Assembly: GCA_964017065.1 (NCBI GenBank)
Contig: OZ024788.1
Span: forward strand, 2,641,809 to 2,705,808
Reading direction: 5' to 3'
Length of the DNA stretch: 64,000 bases
Source of the DNA: Haliclona indistincta
Lineage: Eukaryota > Porifera > Demospongiae > Haplosclerida > Chalinidae
This document shows positions 54,763 to 64,000 of this stretch, one piece after another; position 1 is the stretch's first letter; the number at the start of each line of letters is the position of its first letter. A model generated the notes under the pieces. That model saw only the letters and a list, made by a program, of their open reading frames with translations. It made no database searches and was not told where the DNA came from. Made by a program: the position numbers and the translations under genes.

Positions 54763-55362
54763 CAGCAATCCATCGCTTCCTTCTTTCAGGATTAGTTGGA
54801 ATACGATAGAATTTTATAATCGAATCTTTAGAATAACGATTGGTGCACCCAATAGCGCAGCAGGTCTTGCCATTGTTTACTTCTTGCCACTCGTTACTCG
54901 CAGCCGGTCCGCCACTCGGGATTGTTTTTACGAGGACACAGTGTGGTTAATTAAAGCGTTGTTAATTATTACGGTAATTGTTCCACGAAGAACTAATCTA
55001 CCTAGCAACCACTTGTACTAGTTGCTATGGATCACCTATAAATACTGGCAACCTATGACCTTATTAAAACCATTCAACCACTAATCCTACCCATTGTTGT
55101 TACAAAAACACTTAGTGCGCACACCCCAAACCACAGTACACATACTGCGCATGCAGCTGTATAATACAGCTGTAATCAGAAGCGGTCAAGGTTTTTGTGG
55201 TCGGTCTATGTAAAGCGCTATTGTGAAAAACTGGGATTTTGTTACACTGATCTTGTTAGCTATCTGTTACAGGTAAGAGTTGAATAGTTGAAAGAGAACA
55301 ATATAATAGTGAAACTCTTTTTTCTAATGAAAATAATTCAGTGCAAAAAGTAGTGAATCGTG
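54763..55362. other. 5' flank of the N-RAG-TP-like gene
   Basis: No exon is certain. A possible 5' UTR intron runs from ttacag/gtaagag (about 55272) to aataattcag (about 55340). The phrase atagtgaaactctttttt at 55308 is inverted at 58800-58818 downstream of the gene, a possible terminal-repeat fragment. Confidence 0.4.
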
Positions 55363-58300
55363 ATGGCTGAAGTGCACGATGTCAGCAGGCACTGTAGAGT
55401 TTGTGGAGGAAGATTGAGGAGAACGAAGAAGAGAGATCCAGTTCAATGACTGCCAACTACATAGAAAAGTTCTGGAAGACACTTTTGACATTGTAGTGGG
55501 CACTGATCAGCCATACCATCCAAAGCATTTCTGCAATGCATGTTTTGCTGTGACAACACGACACAAAAAGAGAGCCGCTCAAGGGCTGCGATATTCGCAT
55601 TCCGTTTCAGTGTTCACCTGGGAAGAGCACAAAGAGGAAGGCTGTAAAGTAAGTAAAGCAGAGCATGTACTAACAACAACATAAGCAATTCACATACATC
55701 ACACATTAGATCTGTGAGCACCTAGACCGGGTACCAAGAGGAAGACCTACAAGCAGTAAAAGCAGTGGGAGGCCCAGTGAGAATAGTGTTACAGCGCTTG
55801 TCAAACAGACTTGGGAACTAGCACCACCTCCTCTGATTCATTCCCTCCCATCTACCTACACATATCATACAGAGGAGACTAATCACTTACTATGCTCACT
55901 GTGCAACTTGGTCCTTCAACAGCCAGTTCAGCTAGGAAACGATAACCTCGTGTGTGCACCTTGCTGTTGTGGGTGGTTGGAGGACAGCAGCCAGGAGGAT
56001 AGGATCGCTTGCTCTCTTCAAGCTGCACCAAGAGTTGTTATTAAAGTTCTTGCGTCTCTGAAAGTGGTGTGCAATAGCTGCAAAAAGCAAACAACAGCTG
56101 AGCAATTCGATCTGCACAAGAACAGCAAATGCACAGCACACTACTTAGTCACCTCACCAACAGTAGATGACATCCTCTTCAAACCGAGCACAGCACCCAC
56201 AGATCCAGTAGAGAGGAGAATAGCTGGAAACGTGGTGAGGCGACTACTAGCGGAGAGTGATAGTAACACCATACAGATACCTACTCATGGACCGGTAAGA
56301 ACTAACATAATTTGACAATACTTCAAAACATTTACTTACTTTTAGCCCATCAATCTGGTTTCGGTGCCAACTAAGCGAGTGTCATCTTCAAATGCCAGCT
56401 TGAAGACATTACACCGCAGAGCACTAAGAGTGGAAGAGATGAGAGAGACAATCAGCCTAGATGTAGAGGATGAACTGGCTGTTATGCCACGTGAGAGGAG
56501 AGATGCCTTACTGAAAGAGAGTGTTCCACTCACGATACCAGTTGACCATGCACTAGCAATCAAGTCTAGCCTGTCTATTTCATGGAACAAGCTTAGGAAG
56601 TTGAGGAGGTATTTAAAATGCTGCAGTAGTGAAAGGCACATTTACATGAAACTTTTAGGTGGTTAAAGCTGTTCAATGTCTCCTTGGCTAGCGAACCAAA
56701 ACAACGGGCACTAGCCAAGGAAATAAACGACGACAACATGAAAGCGGAGATGGTGCCTTTTGCTTTCTCAGCAGCTACCAAAACAGAACCAGATAAGTTC
56801 AAAGAGGCTGCTTTTGTGTTTGTCCCAAACCTCATTGCCAAAGTGGCAGACAGGCTATCAGACCACATGAGGTAATATATTATAGGTTGTACAATAGTAT
56901 CGAAAGTTATTTTACCTTGTAAAACAGATCACCAGAAGGATTGACATGGCATAGTGGAGCTATACCCTCAGACGAGGTGTGGGTTAAGCTCGGTGGAGAT
57001 AAGGGTCATGGGAGCTTCAAAATGAATCTTCAAATAGTCAACACAAGTCACCCAAATTCAATCAAAAACACCACTGTTGTGGCATTGTTTCAGGCTGGTG
57101 ACAGCATAACAAATCTCACTATAGCCCTTGAGCAATACAAGACACACCTGCAAGAGATACAGGGCATGAAGTGGAGGTATTACAACATGTAAATTATTAT
57201 AGCAAATGTGACAAATTTCAAATTTTAGAGACAAGACAATTAGACTCTTTTTCTCGGGAGATTACGAGTTTTTGACTACAGTATATGGTCTATCTGGTGC
57301 AAGTGGTGAGCTAGGGATTACTTACCTTTGTAAATAATTATAATTGTATCTTAGGGAGACACAACTGCTTGTGGTGCACCATCTGTAGCTCAGATCTGAA
57401 AATTCCGCTACGCTTAAGAGGTCGCTTGCCGACGAGAACACTAGATACGATCACAGATGATCATCGCAAATTTGCAAAGGCAGGTGGTAATCTCAGCAAG
57501 GCAAAGGAATTTAACAATGCGATTCGAGAGCCACTTTTTCCCATCCCTATCGATCATGTAAGAAATAAATACTACAATAGGCACACAGCAACCACAATTT
57601 TTTTATTGCACAAACCATGTAGGTTTGCTTTCCTGGCGGACTACATCTCACATTGGGGATATACAATCGGTTGTTTAACCTTCTTGAAGAGGCCTGCAAA
57701 GTGTTAGACATAAAAGCAGCAGTGGGTGATTCTGAGCATGTGCTAGAGCTAGAGGCTATAACCAGCATGAAGAGTGAGCAAGCACAACTTGCAGAGAAGG
57801 AAAAGGCAGTGAAACAAGTGATGACGTACTTACTCATAAAATTACCAAACCCCGAAGAGTGCACGATATTTCAGCAGATACATGTAGAGCAAAAACGTGT
57901 ACAAGAGCTGCTCAACAACAAGGTAGAATTCACTATCAACTATTCACTAACAGTTAGTATACACATCATAATAGACCCAGGCAATCACCAGAGCAGAAAA
58001 AGAATTGCAGAAAAAAGTCAGCGTAGAGGGACCATTTTCACGCAGCCTCAACGATTCTCTAGAGCAACTGCACGTACAACGCCAAGCATACCATGGTGCA
58101 ACATTTGTTGGCAACCATGTACACAAGTTGCTACAGGTATTATGGTAATTGTAGGAATAATCACAATTATAACTAAGTCTTCTCACCAGGATTCTTCTCG
58201 TGAAGTTCTCTGCGATAACATAGTGGCAGTGGCGAGAAGCAAGCACGGTCACCTGATAGGAGAAGCTGAGGTGGTAAAGCAAAAATTCTTAAACATCTTC

Positions 58301-58739
58301 AAGAGATTTAAGAAGTGCTATGATGGCTATAGCGGAGGTTCGATGACACAGGAACAAATTAATGATCTAGGTATGTGGAAATGACCACTAAGAACACATG
58401 CACGATAAAAATATTTTCATTACAGATTCAAACATCAGGTCATTTATGCACCATTACAGGGAGTCCTTTCCCAAAGCAAGTATTCTCCCAAAAATGCACA
58501 TTTTGGAGGACCATGTTGTGCCATGGATTGAAAAGTGGAGAGTTGGGGCAGGCTTGATGGGGGAGCAGGGTGCAGAGTCGATCCATGCACACATTGGCAG
58601 GCTAGAGGATCAATATAGGGGAATTGCCAATGCCCTTGAAAGGCTCAAGTACATCATCACAGAGCACAACTTGGAATCATCACCATTATTAAACAGCCTA
58701 GAGCCAGAACCCAAGAAGCGCAAGCGATCGTCACAGTAG
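55363..58739 (+). CDS. RAG1 N-terminus-like (N-RAG-TP type) transposon protein, 11 exons
   Basis: Exons: 55363-55648, 55710-56294, 56346-56608, 56659-56871, 56928-57176, 57229-57305, 57355-57557, 57623-57922, 57981-58136, 58190-58370, 58426-58739; all junctions are GT-AG and phase-consistent (about 941 aa). The N-terminus has the Cys/His pattern seen before the RING of RAG1: HCRVCGG, HPKHFCNACF, CKICEH. A RING-like segment (CSLCNLVLQQPVQLGNDNLV, CAPCCC) and a C2H2-like finger (VVCNSCKKQTTAEQFDLHKN) follow. The C-terminal half (EVWVKLGGDKGHGSFKMNLQ, SGDYEFL, HNCLWCTIC, GEQGAESIHAHIGRLE) resembles the putative transposase of such elements, ending in a basic EPKKRKRSS signal. One base shift lies in exon 1 (about 55410-55445). 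Confidence 0.8.
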
Positions 58740-59190
58740 TAACACACATAGGCAAGCTAAGTAAATTAAAGACGACTTTCTATGTAACATAACTGATTAG
58801 AAAAAAAGAGTTTCACTATTTCTTCACTATACCTATCTAGCACAATAGCTCACCTGTAAGTTAGCATAAACTGCTTCACCAACAAAAATCCAGATAGTCC
58901 ACAAATTGTCATGAAAGTTCGCTGTCAAGCACGTTCTCGCTCGTCTCATAACTCCGCCGTACATTATCCCATTTGCGCCATTCTTGTTTCTACTGGAAGA
59001 GCAGTTCAAACGTGGCTGCATGGTGAGGCTACCAGAACGACAGAATACACGTGAGAGTCACGAGAACTCGCTTAGTAAAAGCGTGATCAGACAGGAAGTG
59101 CCGTTGCTATGCGTTGCTATGGAAGTTCAATTTTTCTGGGGGGCGTGCCTATGTGTCCACGTTTCAATTGGGTAAAAACAGCCTATACGT
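58740..59190 (-). other. Spacer between the two large transposons; possible exon on the - strand
   Basis: On the - strand, 59021-58854 opens MQPRLNCSSSRNKNGANG and ends at an ACAG/GTGAGC donor (58853). The following intron-like sequence (gaaactctttttttctaatcag) mirrors the 5' leader of the N-RAG-TP-like gene. It may be the far terminus of that element. No domain is recognised. Confidence 0.4.
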
Positions 59191-59546
59191 ACTAAGTTCA
59201 CCGTACCCGTACCGTTTTGAAACAGATTACGTCATGATAATTAATATTTTTAACCTTTACGCAACGGAATTTCGAACAACACACTACAGACTAAGGTCCT
59301 CTGGCCATTGGTTCGTTTCCTTCATTGTTTGGAGTGTTGCAACAGGAATTGCAGCCATGGTCACTCCTGGTGGCAACTTCATGTGTTCATTTGTGATTCC
59401 CTATGACAGGCAAGCCATAATAATAATAAAATAATAATAATACTGTAAATTATTTGTCTTTTAACCTACCTGAGCAAATAGTCTAGCCGAGAGACGATCA
59501 TGTGAACGCTCTCACTGGGAGCTGTTACTGGTTAGAGTCACACCTG

Positions 59547-62500
59547 TTAAACAGGATGGTTAGTGACCATAATATTTATGACTAAATAAAACCTACATCT
59601 TTTCCTGACACAGCATTTCTTTTTCTTTCCCTCTCCCCCAAACTTAGTCTTGTCTTTACAGAACAGACACTCTCCGCAGTCTTCTTCATATGTGCATCCT
59701 GTACATTTTCCACATCGTTTCCTTTTTCTACCTGCTGTAGACACTTCATCAGCTTGCTGGTCAGACCTTAGCATAATAATAGTTTGTTATGCACACACTC
59801 ACAAGATAAATACACTCAGGTGTATGTTACCTCTGTGTGAGAGTGCCTATAGTAGCTTGAGTTTGACAGGCTTCCTATTAAAGGAATGCTAAATTAATAT
59901 GATGGTACATGTACATGCAATTTTACCTTTCGTAGACGATCAGCTCGTGCTCCCACTCTGTTGCGATACTTACAGTCTGCTCTTCTCTTGCCTCTTCTTT
60001 TACTCACAGTGAGAGCGCTACAATTTTGCTTTTTTTGTCTCAGTTGAGCGTATTTTTTTTTTGTTTTCATAGCTGTAGCAATCACTGCCGGCCTGATTAT
60101 AAGTCCTTCTTCTTGTGGCAATTTAGATTGAAGCTCTGTTTTGAGTACCTTGAGCTCTTTGTCAAGGTGGAGTAGATCTGAACTGTTGCCACAGCTGTAT
60201 GTGAGGCTTTCTAACTCTTTCAGTGTTATCCTCACTCTCTCTGCTGCGATCTTGAGGGAGCATCTGTGTACCTGTAAGAATTTGGTGAATAATGAGTAAC
60301 TACTTGTGAGTATACAGTCTTACTTTAGTTGGCAGGTCACTGCTAGTAGGCTGTTGGAGATCCTGAGGCTGATCATCACTCTGCTGGTTATCATCACAGT
60401 CCTCCCTAGAAGATTGTCCATCGCTGCATTCCTCACTTGGCCGAGTAGTTGATGGATGTGAGAGTGAGGTGAGTGGGTCCAGGGCAAGCGTGTCCATTGA
60501 TACGTATGCACTGTTCTGATATGTAGTGGGCAGCTGATCCCATGACCAGTTTGGTCTGTGTGTGAAGATGGCAAAGAAATGTTTGCAAGGGATGTGGTGC
60601 CGCAACCAATCTTTGCACGTACAAGAAGGCATGTCATCAGATGTTCCAAACTTGACTGTATACCTTGTTTTTTCATCTTTCTCTATCTCAAAGATACCCA
60701 AATCAGGATCAACATCATGTACTGAGTGAGCAGCCTACTTTGCACTCTTTGATTTTCTTTCAAGACAATGTAGGATTACACTGTGAGGTCGATCATGAAG
60801 GTATGCCGGGACGAATTTCTTGTACGACCGGTATTGGGATGATTGCTTATAGTTTTGAAAGAGATATTTACTCTGACAGCTAGGGAGAAACTGCTCAACT
60901 ATAATTGTCACAATATTAGAGAGGTTGATTCTCTGTTTCCCTCGAGGTAGATAGTTGTACTTCAGTAGCTTGTTTTGTGCCTCTACCCCATTGCTTGTAT
61001 CTACGGCTGCGTGATACTCGTCATCACGGTAGGCTCTACTCCAGCGCTGCAATTGTGTTAAATTATTTAGTTACTGAGAGAAATTACTAAAGGTGATACT
61101 TGTGTATAATAAGGTTCCAGGGTTTCATACAGGATTTTTTGCCAGGGGGAAACATAACAGCAGGGGGTCTGGGGGCCCAGCCCCCCAGGGTACATACGCT
61201 ATTATACAACTTTCGTTGCCATTCTTTGATAGTTAGATACACAATAATTATTAATAAATGAGTTAGTAAATTACCCCCCACTGTATAAAACCCTGGGTTC
61301 GCGATACTTGTGTTAACTTCAAATGCAAAAATTTAGCTAACACTCATGACACTAGATTAGAAAGGTACAGCGTTGCGAGCATAATTAAGTTGTTTGGCTA
61401 AATACTTATTAGTCTAGAAGCTAAGATAATTTTTGATGCTTGCGCAAGCGTTGCCTAGTGTCATATTTTGTAGCCCAGGCGACCGTAAGATCAAAGGAGC
61501 CGCTCGGTAGTTATATCTCGTATACCATAGGAAATACAAGTATTTTCCAGGAAGTGACGTCACATAGCAACAAGATGAAAAACGCATGCAAGATTACACT
61601 GCTCCCTGGGCTACAAAATGGTTAACCCATAGCACCTCGGCGGTACGCGATATAACCGGGGTTAATTTTATGCCCTCATGTGCTTCGCGCCCTCGGGCGG
61701 TAAAATTAACCCCCTCGGTTATATCGCATACCGCCTGGGTTGCCATGGGTTAACCTATATGTAAACCAGATGTAATACATGCATGTGTAGAAACCAGCTC
61801 TACATCTGGGAATTACCTCTGGGATTGGTAGCCATTTCGAAGATAGCCATTGCCTGACACTAGCATGATTTTGCCATATTTGACTGGACTTTAGTTGTGC
61901 CACTGCCTCTTTGTAGCACTTTGCTGGATCTTGATCATCAGGTATAGGTGGAGCCCATGCACAGGTACGAAGCAATGTTAGCAGGTTGTCTGCTTCAGTC
62001 TGTGTTAGGCCATGTTTCTGATCACGACACCACCTTAGCCACGCCTGCTCTCTATGAAAATCACAAAGATATGTTTTTGTATTTGGAAAAACAGCCTCAA
62101 CAGCAGAGAGCTCAGCCTCTGAGTAGTCAGACATAAAGTAACGAGGGCACCACTCAGGATTCCATTGTTTCAATACCTGCAAGGCCTCTGTGATGTTCTC
62201 TGTAGTTTCACTTTGCGTAATGAATTCTGCTACCACAGAATATCCAACGTTTGTTCGAACGCAAATGAAAAAGAGAGCCAGCTCGTACTTTGTGGTCTTA
62301 TAGGTGGCATCTATCAAGCTGATGGTATTACCATAACGAGCAAGCAAATTCTTTTGCCACTCGGTTTGATGTACCCATAGTAGTGTTTGCTGGTACCTGT
62401 TGTCATCTTCTATTGCAGTAGTATCATCCACTCCATCATTTCCCTTGAAATTTCCATTTTCTTCTGTTGCAGATTTTGGCTCCTCTTTTCTATTCAGATC

Positions 62501-63668
62501 TCTTTCCACTGTCTCCTCCAGGAAAGGACGAAAGAAATGCTTACTCTCAGGATCTGTAACCTTCCATTTGTCAATCTGAAGAGCGACATTCTCCTGGTCT
62601 AAGCATGACAACTGTAGGGCCCTCTTGGCCATAAAGATGTGGTTTCTAAGGTCAGTGTCATGAGGGAAATATGCACGATCATTTGGGTTTGGTGGTGCTG
62701 TTTCCTTACAGAGGTCAATCATGACATACTGGCGTAGAAGACTACGAACCTGAAGAAATTAAATATTATTACATTTACCTGTGTTCATGTTTGTGTGTGT
62801 TCATGTGTAAGTCATGTATGTAGGTGTGTGTGTGCAGCTGTGTGTGTGTGTGTATGTGTGTAGAGGACAATAATAACATACCTGTTTGATCTCAGTTACA
62901 CCTTCACTGACGATTTGCGCAAGCTTAGCTGCCACATCACTATTCATCCTTTGAGAATATCCAGCTACTCCAGTACCTGTTGAATGGCCATGGTGAGCCT
63001 CTTCTAAAGGCAATGATACATAGTACATAGTCACTGTCTGCACGGTCTCTGGAGCTTCTGTCAACTTCTGCTTCAGTTTCTTCATGGTCATTTCTTTTAT
63101 GATGCGTAAGGAAGTTGACTTCTCTGTTGGCAGTGCCTCAAACTCAGGAAACAGTTTGCACTTTTTAATAATAATGTGAGCATTGCATCCTATCTTCCTG
63201 GTACCTTGCAAGCAAACTCGGTGGCTTTTAGGCTTGCGTTCATGATAGTAGTGTGGACCAAAATGGCAGTCAAGTTGCTTTGTCTCCACTATTGAAAATG
63301 GTGTGTTATTCTTCTCCATGCCACCGTATTTCCAAAACAGCTTTGGAATCCTCTGAGGGAAGTAGAACATTATCAGTAGTACATTAACGTAACTGCGGGC
63401 ACTATGATAAATTCACACATTAATATTACCGTGTTCTCTCCAGTGTTCTCTTTATCTCTACCTCCATGGGACTGAGATCTTCGAGTTCCATAGCAGGTCA
63501 CAGTAGCTTTGCCATGGAGTGCTACCACTTTGTCAGCATCTGTGACCCATCCCTCATAGTACACTCCATTTCGTTTTAGACCTTCATTCCAATCTTCCGT
63601 TTTATACTAGATTTATACAACAAAGGCCATGATCTTTTCAAATATTCACAGACAGAATATACCTCCAT
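59547..63668 (-). CDS. MULE transposase with SWIM and CXXC zinc fingers
   Basis: Exons (descending): 63668-63663, 63606-63430, 63352-62882, 62749-61817, 61046-60324, 60271-59927, 59874-59831, 59766-59547; all GT-AG and in phase, about 972 aa. The N-terminus (YKTEDWNEGLKRNG, DADKVVALHGKATVTCYGTR) precedes a zinc DNA-binding-like region (LDCHFGPHYYH, LQGTRKIGCNAH). The MULE DDE core has SLIDATYKT (D), YFMSDYSEAE (D), LCDFHREQAWLRWC and SNGVEAQNKLLK (E). A SWIM finger (CTCKDWLRHHIPCKHF) follows, and a canonical CXXC finger (CGKCTGCTYEEDCGECLFC, KFGGEG, CCVRKRC) ends the protein. One in-frame TAG (60735-60737) lies between the E region and SWIM. CXXC fingers bind unmethylated CpG, so chromatin-state targeting is a plausible inference. 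Confidence 0.85.
61117..61296. mobile_element. MITE in the MULE intron, CCAGGGTTTCATACAG ends (180 bp)
   Basis: ccagggtttcatacag on the left and ctgtataaaaccctgg on the right, with GTT flanking both sides. The interior has a G-rich run (gggggcccagccccccaggg). Confidence 0.75.
61465..61619. mobile_element. MITE in the MULE intron, attttgtagcccagg ends (155 bp)
   Basis: attttgtagcccagg and its inverse ccctgggctacaaaat bound a segment without genes. Confidence 0.75.
61626..61749. mobile_element. TTAA-flanked palindromic MITE in the MULE intron (124 bp)
   Basis: Nearly the whole element is palindromic (ggtacgcgatataaccgggg, inverse ccccctcggttatatcgcat). TTAA at 61622-61625 and 61750-61753 directly flanks CCCAT and ATGGG, a piggyBac-type signature. 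Confidence 0.8.
62780..62862 (+). repeat. (GT)n microsatellite in an intron
   Basis: Interrupted tg/tatg repeats between exons 3 and 4 of the MULE gene, close to the acceptor side but not altering either splice site. Confidence 0.75.
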
Positions 63669-64000
63669 TCTCAGAATCGAAACTGCACTGTGTGTACGTG
63701 TAGTAACAGGCGAGACTTCAATTTAGTGCTAGAGCTAGAAGTACTGTACTACTAGTACCAAACCAGATATGCAGCGGGTGAAATTCCCGCCAAAGCAATC
63801 AATGAATATTAATTATCATGACGTAATCCGTTTCAAAACGGGTGAACTTAGTGAATCCTAGTCTAGCAGCTAACCCTCCCGCCTACTGATAATTGGATGG
63901 ACGGCGGAGAGGGTCTAGCAAACATTGCCATTCATTGATTTTTAATGAATAATAATGAAGTAAACCGCGTTACGATTAGCTGGGCGTTACCTCCAACCGC

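Larger units (their letters stand above)
59191..63852. mobile_element. MULE (Mutator-like) transposon, complete, 4,662 bp
   Basis: The ends ACTAAGTTCACC (59191) and GGTGAACTTAGT (to 63852) are inverted; similarity continues as ccgttttgaaac, gattacgtcatgataattaa on the left and its inverse on the right (about 55 bp). The interior holds a single eight-exon gene on the - strand. No convincing 8-10 bp target duplication was seen at these borders. Three small elements sit in its 770-bp intron. Confidence 0.8.

Noticed and set aside
55363..58739. RAG1 core or Transib transposase
   Set aside because: The C-terminal half lacks the recognisable RAG1 core blocks; only the N-terminal zinc region resembles RAG1.

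Overview
The window looks like animal nuclear DNA from an early-branching metazoan, most likely a demosponge resembling Amphimedon (inference, not proof). The grounds are AT-rich DNA, genes with many GT-AG introns of about 50-180 bp, Death-domain and Roc-COR (ROCO) proteins, an E2 ubiquitin-conjugating gene, a tRNA-derived SINE-like repeat and no operons. Most of the window is transposable-element DNA, and its most striking content is several large transposons whose domain sets are readable.

Layout. 1-5.35 kb: a Death / Roc-COR / acidic-repeat / Roc-COR gene (+) with several frame breaks, followed by a minisatellite foldback (5.45-6.17 kb). 7.3-9.6 kb: a dispersed repeat, a second Death-domain exon (+) and a Ser/Gln-rich reading frame (-). 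10-15.5 kb: foldback and TIR elements carrying two paralogous Cys-rich reading frames and a tRNA-like SINE head. 15.9-20.3 kb: a two-gene transposon (THAP-DDE transposase facing a SWIM-YqaJ-PHD nuclease). 20.6-23.6 kb: nested foldbacks. 23.8-24.8 kb and 29.1-29.7 kb: a 20-bp GGTTATCCATGG satellite. Between these arrays (25.4-29.1 kb) sits a second THAP-DDE / SWIM-YqaJ transposon. 30.9-32.0 kb: a PHD-finger gene (-) with tandemly duplicated mini-exons. 33-35 kb: more satellite and relic repeats. 34.5-42.2 kb: a UBE2N-like E2 gene (+), whose 5.5-kb intron holds several elements with clear target-site duplications. 44.5-46.7 kb: a TAGTATTAG-rich TIR element. 47.1-49.06 kb: a Crypton/DUF3504-type tyrosine recombinase (-), split by a foldback flanked by a 9-bp duplication. 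50.8-54.5 kb: foldbacks nested at four levels. 55.36-58.74 kb: an 11-exon gene (+) whose N-terminus resembles the N-terminal zinc region of RAG1 (N-RAG-TP type). 59.19-63.85 kb: a complete Mutator-like (MULE) transposon whose eight-exon gene (-) ends in SWIM and CXXC zinc fingers.

How the parts fit. The two THAP-DDE / YqaJ elements share gene order (convergent), a TA flank and terminal repeats beginning GA. One keeps an intact nuclease and the other the better transposase. Smaller elements with TTAA, TA, TTA, 9-bp and 10-bp target duplications record activity of several transposase superfamilies. Frame breaks often fall at short homopolymers, so assembly error and genuine decay must be separated before any gene is called dead. 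Everything here was read by eye; no database search or alignment was run.
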